In this document: positions 1 through 5,685 of the stretch, in pieces
Position numbering within the stretch: position 1 is the first letter of the stretch
Layout of the letters: every line of letters starts with the position of its first letter
Assembly: GCA_005879775.1 (NCBI GenBank)
Contig: VBJX01000076.1
Span: forward strand, 1 to 6,668
Origin: Chloroflexota bacterium
Lineage (GTDB): Bacteria > Chloroflexota > Limnocylindria > QHBO01
Reading direction: 5' to 3'
Length of the DNA stretch: 6,668 nt
Translations under genes and position numbers: made by a program
The notes under the pieces: model-generated
The model's database searches: none
Seen by the model: only the letters and a program-made list of their open reading frames with translations
What the model was told of the DNA's origin: nothing

Positions 1-656
1 TCGTCGTCGCCCAGGTTGAACATCGGCTCGATGGCGAAGCACATCCCCGCCTCGATCCGCATGCCTGTCCCGGCCCGCCCGTAGTTCGGGACGTTGGGGC
101 TCTCGTGCATCTCGGTCCCGATGCCGTGCCCCACGAAGGGACGCACGATCCCGTAGCCGTGCTCGTGGGCGATCGCCTCGATCGCGGCGCCCACGTCGCC
201 GAGCCGGTTGCCCGGGATCGCGGCGGCGATCCCCGCATCCAGGGCCCCCCGGGTCGCCTCGATCAGCTCCTGCACGCGCGGCGCCGGCTCGCCGATCGAG
301 AAGGTGCGCGCGCAGTCGGCATGCCACCCCTGCCAGATGCAGCCGATGTCCAGGCCGACCACGTCGCCGGCGTGGAGATGGCGCCGGGGCGAGGGAATGC
401 CGTGGACCACTTCGTCGTTGATCGAGACGCAGATCGAGCGCGGAAAGCCGCGGTAGCCGAGGAACGACGGCACCGCGTCGGCCGCACGGATCATCTCCTC
501 GGCCAGCACATCAAGCTCGGCGGTGCTCATCCCCGCGCGCAGCTCCCGGCCAAACGCATCCAGGACCTCGACCAGGATCGACCCCGCGTGGCGCATGCGG
601 GCAATCTCCTCGGGGCGCTTGATGGTCACCATGCTGGTGCCGGCCGGCATGCCCAT
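1..656 (-). CDS. map: Methionine aminopeptidase type I, C-terminus missing (window edge)
   Basis: This enzyme removes the initiator methionine from new proteins when the next residue is small. The visible 218 residues cover most of the pita-bread fold and start MGMPAGTSMVTIKRPEEIARMR. Four of the five metal ligands can be seen: Asp103 (GLDIG), Asp114 (HADCARTFSIG), His177 (VGHGIG) and Glu210 (AIEPMF). The fifth, a Glu near the C-terminus, would lie about 30 residues beyond the window. His85 (VVHGIPS) and His184 (MHESPN) match catalytic histidines. No SH3-like zinc-finger N-terminal domain is present. The start is ambiguous among ATG codons at 656, 650 and 632, none with a clear ribosome binding site. 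The first is chosen because it lies three bases from the adk stop, but the third would give the most typical N-terminus (MVTIK). Confidence 0.96.
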   Translation of the reverse strand, partial: MGMPAGTSMVTIKRPEEIARMRHAGSILVEVLDAFGRELRAGMSTAELDVLAEEMIRAADAVPSFLGYRGFPRSICVSINDEVVHGIPSPRRHLHAGDVVGLDIGCIWQGWHADCARTFSIGEPAPRVQELIEATRGALDAGIAAAIPGNRLGDVGAAIEAIAHEHGYGIVRPFVGHGIGTEMHESPNVPNYGRAGTGMRIEAGMCFAIEPMFNLGDD

Positions 657-659
657 CGC

Positions 660-1364
660 TCAGGCGGCCGACACATCGGCGGTGAGCGCCCGCAGGATCG
701 CCTCGGTCACCTGCTCTGCCGGCCCGCGGCCGTCGATGTGCGCGACGATCCCCGCGCGCTCGTAGTGCGCCAGCACCTCGAGCATCGGCGGGACCTGCTT
801 GGCAAGGCGTGCACGGACCACCTCGGGGCGATCATCGTCGCGCTGGACGAGCGACGTCCCGTCGTTATCGCAGATCCCCGCCACGCGAGGCGGATCGCTC
901 GACACGTGGTAGGGCGTGCCACAGGTGGGACAGACGCGCCGGCCGGCAGCGCGGGCCACCAGCTCCTCGGTGGGCACCTCGAGCGAGATCACCTTCTCGA
1001 TTCGCTCTCCGCGCTCCGCCACGGTCGCATCAAGGGCCTCGGCCTGGGCGACCGTCCGGGGGAAGCCGTCCAGGATCGCGCCGGCCGCCGCCTCGGGGCG
1101 GGCCAGCTCGGCCATGAACATCTCGATCGTGATCTCATCGGGGACCAGGTCCCCATGTTCCATGTAGGAGCGGGCCCGCTCCCCGAGCTGGGTCCCCTCG
1201 CGCAGCGCCCGTCGGAAGAGCTCACCCGATGCCAGATGCTGCAGCCCGAGCTGCCGGCTGAGGGCCTCCGCCTGCGTCCCCTTGCCGGAACCCACAGGTC
1301 CGACCAGGAGCAGGATCCGTCGCCGACCAGGCGGCGTCGACAGGCGGTGGCCCGCATATGTCAC
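660..1364 (-). CDS. adk: Adenylate kinase, zinc-LID type
   Basis: Adenylate kinase interconverts ATP + AMP and two ADP in the cytoplasm. The 234-residue product has the P-loop GPVGSGKGTQ (22-31), an AMP-binding segment LASGELF (44-50) with DLVPDEIT (72-79), and the DGFPRT motif (99-104). The LID domain carries Cys145-X2-Cys148-X16-Cys165-X2-Asp168, the zinc-type set seen in many Gram-positive enzymes. QRDDDRPEVVRARL (174-187) supplies the LID and catalytic arginines. The AMP-site motif is usually STGD; here it reads ASGE, a conservative change. The GTG start overlaps the secY stop as GTGA, has a weak GAGGG nine bases upstream, and gives about 15 residues before the first strand. No in-frame ATG lies before the P-loop; a nearby ATG at 1357 is out of frame. 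The stop is three bases from map. Confidence 0.97.
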   Translation of the reverse strand: MTYAGHRLSTPPGRRRILLLVGPVGSGKGTQAEALSRQLGLQHLASGELFRRALREGTQLGERARSYMEHGDLVPDEITIEMFMAELARPEAAAGAILDGFPRTVAQAEALDATVAERGERIEKVISLEVPTEELVARAAGRRVCPTCGTPYHVSSDPPRVAGICDNDGTSLVQRDDDRPEVVRARLAKQVPPMLEVLAHYERAGIVAHIDGRGPAEQVTEAILRALTADVSAA

Positions 1365-2644
1365 CGGATGAAGCCCTCGTAGTGACGCATCAGCATCTGG
1401 GCCTCGAGCTGCTTCATCGTCTCCACCACCACGCTCACCACGATCAGGATGCTCGTCCCACCCAGCCGCAGGCTGGCCGTGCCGGGAATGGCGGCGGAGA
1501 TGATCAACGGCAGGACGGCGAGCGAGGCCAGGAAGAGCGCGCCGCCCAGCGTGATCCGATTCGTCACCCTCGCCAGGAACTCCTCCGTGGGCTTGCCGGG
1601 CCGGATGCCGGGGATGAAGCCGCCGTTCTTGCGCAGGAAGTCGGCGGTCTGATCGGGCCGGAACTGGAAGGCCGTGTAGAAGTAGGTGAAGAAGACGACC
1701 AGCAGGAAGTAGAGGATCCCGTAGACCAGGACGTTGTTCTGGCTCAGGTTGGCGACCACGAAGTTGGCGACCGATTGGACCCACGCGATGCTGGAGGCCG
1801 TGAAGTACTGGGCGATCTGGGCGGGGAAGAGCAGGATGCTGATGGCGAAAATGATCGGGATCACTCCGGCCATCGTCACCTTCAGGGGCAGGTACTGCGT
1901 CTGGCCCTGGTACATGCGCCGCCCGCGGACCCGGCTGGCGTACTGGACCGGGATCCGGCGCTGGCCCTCGTTGATGAAGACGACGCCGGCGATCACCACG
2001 ATCGCGATGATCACGAACGGGATCATCCGAACGAGCCCGTCGGGCCCGGTGATGATCGGCGCGGCCTGGTGCGGGATGCGGCCCACGATGCCGGCGAAGA
2101 TGATGAAGCTGATCCCGTTGCCCAGGCCGCGCTCGCTGATCAGCTCGCCGAGCCACATGAGCAGGATCGTGCCAGCGGTGAACGAGAGGAGCAGCGAGAG
2201 TGTCTCGAAGCTGAAGAGCGGCGAGGCGGGGATGACGCCGTTCGCCGAGAGGAGCACCGAGAAGCCGTAGCCCTGGGCGAAGGCCATCGGCACGGTCAGC
2301 AGGCGCGTGTACTGGTTGATCCGGTTGCGGCCGTACTCCCCTTCTCGCGCCAGCTCACCCAGGCTGGGGATCACCCCCTGCATCAGCTGCATGATGATGC
2401 TGGCGTTGATGTAGGGGTTGACCCCCATCCCGATGATCGACGCGGTCGCCAGCCCGCCCCCAGAGAAGAGATCGAGCAGGCCGAGCAGCTGGTTCGAGTT
2501 GAATAGGTTGGCCAGCTGCGTCTGGTTGACGTTCGGCACCGGGACGTTGGTGAGGACCCGGAAGATGAGCAGGATCCCGATCGTGAAGAGGATCTTGCGT
2601 CGGATGTCCGGTGCGCGGAAGGCGGTGACCAGTGAGTCGATCAC
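1361..2644 (-). CDS. secY: Preprotein translocase subunit SecY
   Basis: SecY is the channel of the Sec translocase in the cytoplasmic membrane; with SecE, SecG and SecA or the ribosome it exports and inserts proteins. The 427-residue product is normal in length. Ten membrane segments can be placed roughly at 16-36, 70-92, 117-135, 148-167, 177-195, 207-228, 256-278, 304-326, 366-386 and 394-412. The plug region follows LDLFSGGGLATASI, and the signature GMGVNPYINASIIMQL is at 72-87. The cytoplasmic loops that contact SecA and the ribosome are at about 229-255 (INEGQRRIPVQYASRVRGRR) and 328-365 (LRKNGGFIPGIRPGKPT). The start is GTG, overlapping the rplO stop as GTGA, with no clear ribosome binding site, so reinitiation after rplO is likely. 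The stop overlaps adk in the same way. Confidence 0.98.
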   Translation of the reverse strand: MIDSLVTAFRAPDIRRKILFTIGILLIFRVLTNVPVPNVNQTQLANLFNSNQLLGLLDLFSGGGLATASIIGMGVNPYINASIIMQLMQGVIPSLGELAREGEYGRNRINQYTRLLTVPMAFAQGYGFSVLLSANGVIPASPLFSFETLSLLLSFTAGTILLMWLGELISERGLGNGISFIIFAGIVGRIPHQAAPIITGPDGLVRMIPFVIIAIVVIAGVVFINEGQRRIPVQYASRVRGRRMYQGQTQYLPLKVTMAGVIPIIFAISILLFPAQIAQYFTASSIAWVQSVANFVVANLSQNNVLVYGILYFLLVVFFTYFYTAFQFRPDQTADFLRKNGGFIPGIRPGKPTEEFLARVTNRITLGGALFLASLAVLPLIISAAIPGTASLRLGGTSILIVVSVVVETMKQLEAQMLMRHYEGFIR

Positions 2645-3321
2645 TCGTCGGACCCGTCCCCGGGCTCAGCTTCCTCCTCGACGTCGGGCGCATCGGCCTC
2701 GGGCGGCTCCGGCTCGGGCGCATCGGCCTCGGGCGGCTCCGGCTCGGCGGCCGCTTCCGGAGGCGATGCCTCAGCTGCCTCGTGGGCCGCTGACTCCGCG
2801 TGCGGTGCATCGGGCTGCGGTACATCGGCCTGCTGTGCTTCGGCCTCGACCGGGAGGCCGTCCGGCCAGCTGATCAGCTGAGCGGTGGAGCCCGCCGCGG
2901 CCAGCTTCTCGAGGGCCGAGCGAGTGAAGGCATGTGCATGGATCGTCACCTCGCGTGGGGCATCGCCGCCGCCCAGGATCTTGATCGGCATCGGGCGTGT
3001 CTTGCGGTCGCGCACGACCTGGTCGTGGCGCAGGACGTCGGGGGTGATCAGGGTGCCCGCGGCGGCATCGGCCAGCCGGCTCAGGTTGACGCCGTCGTAC
3101 TCGACCCGGAATCGGTTCTTGAAGCCGTGCAGCTTCGGGGTCCGGACGTGGAGCGGCGTCTGCCCACCTTCGAACCAGGCCGGGATGCTGCTCCCGGCGC
3201 GCGACTTCTGGCCCTTCGTGCCACGCCCCGCGGTCTTGCCGCGGCCTGAGCCATGGCCGCGCCCGACTCGTCGCGGCGGGCGGCGGGCGCCCTCGTTGGG
3301 ACGCGGGTCATGAAGCTTCAT
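2641..3321 (-). CDS. rplO: 50S ribosomal protein L15 with long acidic C-terminal tail
   Basis: L15 binds 23S rRNA and acts late in large-subunit assembly. The normal L15 body covers residues 1 to about 155. It has a basic Gly/Arg-rich N-terminal arm with RVGRGHGSGRGKTAGRGTKG (18-37), the FEGGQTPLHVRTPKLHGFKN segment (50-69) and the globular end containing KILGGGD (114-120) and HAHAFTRSALEKLAAAG (128-144). A typical L15 stops near residue 150. Here the frame continues to residue 226 with a tail of about 70 residues made almost wholly of Glu, Asp, Ala and Pro; 24 are acidic and none is Lys or Arg. Part of the tail is encoded by a perfect 30-base tandem duplication. The TGA stop overlaps the secY start as GTGA. 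L15 identity is certain; the function of the tail is unknown. Confidence 0.96.
   Translation of the reverse strand: MKLHDPRPNEGARRPPRRVGRGHGSGRGKTAGRGTKGQKSRAGSSIPAWFEGGQTPLHVRTPKLHGFKNRFRVEYDGVNLSRLADAAAGTLITPDVLRHDQVVRDRKTRPMPIKILGGGDAPREVTIHAHAFTRSALEKLAAAGSTAQLISWPDGLPVEAEAQQADVPQPDAPHAESAAHEAAEASPPEAAAEPEPPEADAPEPEPPEADAPDVEEEAEPGDGSDE
2684..2747. repeat. Perfect 30-base tandem repeat in the rplO tail
   Basis: Two exact copies of a 30-base unit occur at 2686-2715 and 2716-2745, with two matching bases on each side. Each encodes the same ten residues (PEPEPPEADA, in rotated register) of the acidic L15 tail. Each 30-base unit is itself two related 15-base units, so the segment looks like recent duplication within an older 15-base repeat. 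The length is a multiple of three, so copy-number change keeps the reading frame and secY coupling intact. Confidence 0.9.
2803..2847. repeat. Degenerate 15-base repeats in the rplO tail
   Basis: Three consecutive 15-base units at 2803-2817, 2818-2832 and 2833-2847 share the plus-strand pattern cggtgcatcgggctg with a few differences each. They encode related pentapeptides (EAEAQ, QADVP, QPDAP) at the start of the acidic tail. They resemble the half-units of the perfect 30-base repeat nearer the stop codon, which suggests a common origin. Confidence 0.6.
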
Positions 3322-3565
3322 GCTGGGCCTCCGGCTCGGTGCGCGGTGTCTGGCCGGTGCCCTCCTGGACGGTGACCAGGAACGCGACGCGCCGCAGCAT
3401 GCCGCGGTTGGCCGCGGTATCGGCGATCTCGACGCTCTGGTTGAGCCGGTGAAGGCCGAGCGCCCGAATCGTGCCGCGGGCTGCCGCCTTGTGCCCGATG
3501 GTGGATCGGACCCAGGTGACGCGGAGCATCGGGCCGGACTTCGGCGCGGCTCGCTTACCTGCCAC
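3308..3565 (-). CDS. rpmD: 50S ribosomal protein L30, extended at both ends
   Basis: L30 is a small protein of the large subunit that binds 23S rRNA; it is absent from some bacterial lineages. The product is 85 residues, against about 60 for a typical L30. The core is residues 13-68: MLRVTWVRSTIGHK, then RGTIRALGLHRLNQSVEIADT and RGMLRRVAFLVTVQE. The chosen start is GTG at 3565, which has a strong ribosome binding site inside rpsE and gives 12 extra basic residues. The ATG at 3529 would give a more usual N-terminus but lacks a binding site, so the start is not certain. About 17 polar, partly acidic residues follow the core at the C-terminus. The gene overlaps rpsE by 11 bases and rplO by 14. 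Confidence 0.94.
   Translation of the reverse strand: MAGKRAAPKSGPMLRVTWVRSTIGHKAAARGTIRALGLHRLNQSVEIADTAANRGMLRRVAFLVTVQEGTGQTPRTEPEAQHEAS
3310..3321. repeat. Perfect 12-base palindrome at the rplO start codon
   Basis: The sequence ATGAAGCTTCAT reads the same on both strands. It contains the rplO start codon and most of the rpmD/rplO overlap. In frame it encodes Met-Lys-Leu-His for L15 and part of His-Glu-Ala-Ser for L30. It may be a coincidence of codon choice; a hairpin would have only four base pairs with a four-base loop, so no structure is claimed. Confidence 0.6.
3328..3332 (-). promoter_or_regulatory. Shine-Dalgarno sequence of rplO inside rpmD
   Basis: GGAGG on the minus strand lies six bases before the rplO ATG and within rpmD codons. 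It supports the L15 start at position 3321 and therefore the 14-base overlap with rpmD. Confidence 0.75.
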
Positions 3566-4139
3566 GCCCGCCTCCCTGGAAGGCTGGCTGTGGCCGCTCG
3601 ACGTACTCGTGGGGCTGTCGAGCCGCCTCTGCCGCCCGCTTGCCGATCAGCTGCTCGGCGGTCTTGCCTCGATTGGCGGCCATCTCGTCGGCGGAGCGCA
3701 GCGCCTGCAGGCACTTCATCGCGGCTCGCACCACGTTCACCGGGTTGGTGCTGCCCATCGACTTGCTGAGCAGGTCCCGGATGCCGGCGGCCTCCACGAC
3801 GGCGCGCACCGAGCCGCCGGCGATCACCCCGGTGCCGGCCGAGGCCGGCTTCAGGAGAACCGTGCTGGCTCCGAAGTCGCGGGAGACGACATGCGGAATG
3901 GTGCTTCCCACCAGGGGGATGCGGACCAGGTTCTTCTTGGCGTCCTCGACGCCCTTGCGGATCGCCTCGGGCACCTCTCCGGCCTTGCCGAGTCCGGCGC
4001 CCACCACGCCGTTGCCGTCGCCGACCACCACCACCGCACTGAAGCTGAAGCGGCGGCCCCCCTTGACGACTTTCGCCACGCGGTTGATCTGGACGACCTT
4101 CTCCTCCAGGTTGAGCTTCGACGGATCGATGCGAGCCAT
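3555..4139 (-). CDS. rpsE: 30S ribosomal protein S5
   Basis: S5 lies on the solvent side of the small subunit near the mRNA entry channel. It contributes to decoding accuracy and to the spectinomycin-binding pocket. The 194-residue product begins MARIDPSKLNLEE. It has the double-stranded-RNA-binding-like N-terminal domain (about 12-76), including INRVAKVVKGGRRFSFSAVV and GDGNGVVG, followed by the C-terminal domain with GTGVIAGGSVRAVVEAAG (102-119) and GSTNPVNVVRA (129-139). The VKGG loop, where spectinomycin-resistance changes occur in other bacteria, looks wild type. The C-terminus runs about 25 residues beyond a typical 166-170-residue S5 and ends in Gln/Gly/Arg residues. That tail overlaps the rpmD start by 11 bases and contains the rpmD ribosome binding site. 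The in-frame extension upstream of the start does not resemble S5. Confidence 0.98.
   Translation of the reverse strand: MARIDPSKLNLEEKVVQINRVAKVVKGGRRFSFSAVVVVGDGNGVVGAGLGKAGEVPEAIRKGVEDAKKNLVRIPLVGSTIPHVVSRDFGASTVLLKPASAGTGVIAGGSVRAVVEAAGIRDLLSKSMGSTNPVNVVRAAMKCLQALRSADEMAANRGKTAEQLIGKRAAEAARQPHEYVERPQPAFQGGGRGR
3571..3575 (-). promoter_or_regulatory. Shine-Dalgarno sequence of rpmD inside rpsE
   Basis: GGAGG on the minus strand (within GGGAGG) lies five bases before a GTG at 3565 and inside the last codons of rpsE. It decides the rpmD start in favour of the GTG over the in-frame ATG at 3529, which has no such site. Confidence 0.7.
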
Positions 4140-4143
4140 GATT

Positions 4144-4148
4144 CCTCC
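4144..4148 (-). promoter_or_regulatory. Shine-Dalgarno sequence of rpsE
   Basis: GGAGG on the minus strand lies four bases before the rpsE ATG, just after the rplR stop. The spacing is short for a consensus site but there is no better candidate. It supports the S5 start at position 4139 rather than any of the in-frame upstream codons inside rplR. Confidence 0.7.
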
Positions 4149-4149
4149 G

Positions 4150-4506
4150 CTACAGGTCGAGGCCGCCCTCGCGGGCGCCCTCGGCGAGCGAGCGAACCCG
4201 CCCGTGATATCGATATCCACCGCGATCCAGGACGACCGCGCTGACCCCGGCTGCCCTGGCCCGATCGGCGACGGCCTTGCCCACGGCATGGGCCACGGAC
4301 ACCTTGCCGCTGCCATCGAGACCGGACTCGCGGCTCGAGGCGGCTGCCAGGGTGCGGCCGGTGGTGTCGTCGATCACCTGGGCATAGATGAACTTCGCGC
4401 TGCGGAAGACCGACAGGCGCGGCCGCTGCGGCGTCCCCTCGATTCGCAGGCGAAGGCGAGCGTGACGCTTGCGACGCAGCTCGTCGCGCGACCTCTTGTT
4501 GATCAT
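4150..4506 (-). CDS. rplR: 50S ribosomal protein L18
   Basis: L18 binds 5S rRNA together with L5 and helps attach it to the large subunit. The product is 118 residues, matching the usual length of about 120. It has a basic N-terminus rich in Arg and Lys (3-30), the RPRLSVFRSAKFIYAQVIDD strand region (28-47), and the C-terminal signature VLDRGGYRYHGRVRSLAEGAREGGLDL (92-118, given in part). The family usually has Phe before DRGGY; here it is Leu, a mild change. The start follows the rplF stop by two bases. The stop lies 10 bases before rpsE. Confidence 0.98.
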   Translation of the reverse strand: MINKRSRDELRRKRHARLRLRIEGTPQRPRLSVFRSAKFIYAQVIDDTTGRTLAAASSRESGLDGSGKVSVAHAVGKAVADRARAAGVSAVVLDRGGYRYHGRVRSLAEGAREGGLDL

Positions 4507-4508
4507 CC

Positions 4509-5060
4509 CTACTTCGCCCCTCCGACCTTGCCGGCCTTGCCGGCCTTGCGCAGGATCTGCTCCCCGGCATAGCGGATTCCCTTGCCCTTGTAGGGCTCGG
4601 GCTTGCGCCGCGATCGGATGTAGGCCGCGGTCTGGCCCACCAGCTCCTTGTCCGGGCCGAAGACGGCGAGCTTGGTGGGGGTCTCAACCTGGAAGCTGAT
4701 CCCTTCGGGAGGGCTCACCTCGACCGGATGCGAGTAGCCGAGCGCCAGCACCAGCTTGGTCCCCTGCAGCTGGGCCCGGTAGCCGACGCCGCTGATCTCC
4801 AGGTTGCGGGTGAAGCCGCTGGTCACGCCTGTCACCATGTTCTGGACCAGGGTGCGCGTCAGCCCATGCAGGGCCCGATGCCGTGGCTCGTCGCTGGGGC
4901 GAACCACGCGCAAGACGCCGTCATCCTGCTCGACGTTCATCTCGGGATGGATCTGCCGCTCGAGGACGCCGAGCGGACCCTTGACCCGCAGCAGCGTTCC
5001 CTCTCGGGTCACCTCCACGCCGGGAGGGAGCGCGATCGGCATGCGACCGATTCGTGACAT
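4509..5060 (-). CDS. rplF: 50S ribosomal protein L6
   Basis: L6 binds 23S rRNA near the factor-binding site of the large subunit. The 183-residue product is of normal length, with the two repeated L6 domains (about 1-82 and 83-183). The start MSRIGRMPIALPPGVEV, the central TRNLEISGVGYRAQ (84-97) and the C-terminal signature PEPYKGKGIRY (154-164) are all typical. The last residues, KAGKAGKVGGAK, are encoded partly by a short 9-base tandem repeat. The stop TAG is only two bases from the rplR ATG, and the ribosome binding site of rplR lies inside the last codons of this gene. Confidence 0.98.
   Translation of the reverse strand: MSRIGRMPIALPPGVEVTREGTLLRVKGPLGVLERQIHPEMNVEQDDGVLRVVRPSDEPRHRALHGLTRTLVQNMVTGVTSGFTRNLEISGVGYRAQLQGTKLVLALGYSHPVEVSPPEGISFQVETPTKLAVFGPDKELVGQTAAYIRSRRKPEPYKGKGIRYAGEQILRKAGKAGKVGGAK
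4517..4523 (-). promoter_or_regulatory. Shine-Dalgarno sequence of rplR inside rplF
   Basis: GGAGGGG on the minus strand lies 10 bases before the rplR ATG and within the last sense codons of rplF. It supports the L18 start at position 4506 and indicates close translational coupling between the two genes. Confidence 0.7.
4526..4549. repeat. Short 9-base tandem repeat in the 3' end of rplF
   Basis: The plus-strand unit ccttgccgg occurs twice, followed by a partial third copy of six bases. It encodes the basic KAGKAGK segment at the L6 C-terminus. This is a small, probably neutral slippage product outside the folded domains. Confidence 0.7.
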
Positions 5061-5068
5061 GACCTGTG

Positions 5069-5074
5069 CTCCTT
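5069..5074 (-). promoter_or_regulatory. Shine-Dalgarno sequence of rplF
   Basis: AAGGAG on the minus strand lies 8 bases before the rplF ATG and shares two bases with the TAA stop of rpsH. It is a near-consensus ribosome binding site and fixes the L6 start at position 5060. Confidence 0.8.
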
Positions 5075-5471
5075 ACCAGACGTAGCAGAGGACCTCGCCG
5101 CCGAGGTTCAGCTTGCGGGCCTGCTGCCCGGTCATGATCCCGTGCGAGGTTGAGAGGATGGCGAGACCCAGTCCGCCCAGGACGCGTGGGATCTCGGTCT
5201 TGCGGGCGTAGACACGCAGCCCCGGCTTGCTGATCCGCTTCAGGCCGCTCACCACCGGGGTGCGCCCCTCCACGTACTTCAGCTGCATGGCGAGCATCTC
5301 CTGGATCCCGTCCTGGGCCATCGAGAACGACTCGATGAAGCCCTCCTCGACGAGGATCCGGGCGATCTCGCGCTTCACTCGTGACGAAGGCAGGGTCAGC
5401 TCGCGGTGGCGAGCCAGGCTCGCGTTGCGAATGCGGGTCAGCATGTCGGCGATCGGGTCGGTCGTGTTCAT
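5073..5471 (-). CDS. rpsH: 30S ribosomal protein S8
   Basis: S8 binds helix 21 of 16S rRNA and organises the small-subunit platform. In E. coli it is also the translational repressor of the spc operon. The 132-residue product has the standard length and begins MNTTDPIADMLTRIRNA. It ends with the family signature: LGLAILSTSHGIMTG (101-115), then QQARKLNLGGEVLCYVW. The frame stays open upstream, but the added residues do not resemble S8 and overlap rpsN, so the ATG at 5471 is chosen. The 11-base gap after the rpsN stop has no recognisable Shine-Dalgarno sequence, so expression may depend on translational coupling to rpsN. The stop TAA overlaps the binding site of rplF. I did not find a convincing copy of the S8 target hairpin in this message. 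Confidence 0.98.
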   Translation of the reverse strand: MNTTDPIADMLTRIRNASLARHRELTLPSSRVKREIARILVEEGFIESFSMAQDGIQEMLAMQLKYVEGRTPVVSGLKRISKPGLRVYARKTEIPRVLGGLGLAILSTSHGIMTGQQARKLNLGGEVLCYVW

Positions 5472-5482
5472 GGTCGGTGCAG

Positions 5483-5668
5483 TTACCAGCTCGACTTGGT
5501 GACGCCGGGCAGCTGGCCCTCGAGGGCCCGCTCCCGGAAGCAGATGCGGCACATCGCGAACCGCCGCATATAGCCACGCGGCCGGCCGCAGATGCTGCAT
5601 CGGTTGTGCTGCTGGACCGCGAAGCGCGGCTTGCGCTGCGCCTTGGCGATCATCGATTTCTTGGCCAT
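5483..5668 (-). CDS. rpsN: 30S ribosomal protein S14, zinc-binding short form
   Basis: S14 sits in the head of the small subunit and is a late assembly protein. The product is 61 residues, the usual length of the short zinc form (S14 type Z, C+), as opposed to about 100 residues for the zinc-free form. It starts MAKKSMIAKAQRKPRFAV and carries Cys24-X2-Cys27-X12-Cys40-X2-Cys43, a complete zinc ribbon, followed by the conserved RICFRE and the terminal GQLPGVTKSSW. All four metal ligands are present, so the protein should require zinc. Where a zinc-free paralogue exists elsewhere in a genome it is often Zur-regulated, but this window cannot show that. The gene is 15 bases downstream of rplE and 11 bases upstream of rpsH. 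Confidence 0.98.
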   Translation of the reverse strand: MAKKSMIAKAQRKPRFAVQQHNRCSICGRPRGYMRRFAMCRICFRERALEGQLPGVTKSSW

Positions 5669-5677
5669 TGTGCCGGC

Positions 5678-5685
5678 TCTCCTCT
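5678..5685 (-). promoter_or_regulatory. Shine-Dalgarno sequence of rpsN
   Basis: AGAGGAGA on the minus strand ends about 9 bases before the rpsN ATG and touches the rplE stop codon. It is one of the strongest ribosome binding sites in the window and fixes the S14 start at position 5668. Confidence 0.8.

Noticed and set aside
1365..2156. Minus-strand frame continuous with adk that extends upstream across much of secY.
   Set aside because: The upstream part is a shifted-frame translation of secY with no family resemblance; the Adk fold begins just after the GTG at 1364. This is not a fusion.
105..2506. Very long plus-strand open frames (105-1382 and 1358-2506) opposite map, adk and secY.
   Set aside because: They are antisense to unmistakable genes, their products are low-complexity His/Asp/Arg/Gly-rich, and strongly GC-rich DNA with few stop codons commonly gives such frames.
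3322..3714. In-frame upstream extension of rplO across rpmD and the end of rpsE.
   Set aside because: The extra residues are out-of-frame translation of rpmD and rpsE; the ATG at 3321 has its own ribosome binding site and starts a standard L15 N-terminus.
4140..4316. In-frame upstream extension of rpsE within rplR.
   Set aside because: It overlaps rplR in another frame, does not resemble S5, and the ATG at 4139 follows a GGAGG site.
5472..5600. In-frame upstream extension of rpsH within rpsN.
   Set aside because: It is an out-of-frame reading of rpsN; S8 begins at MNTTDPIADM with the standard 132-residue length.
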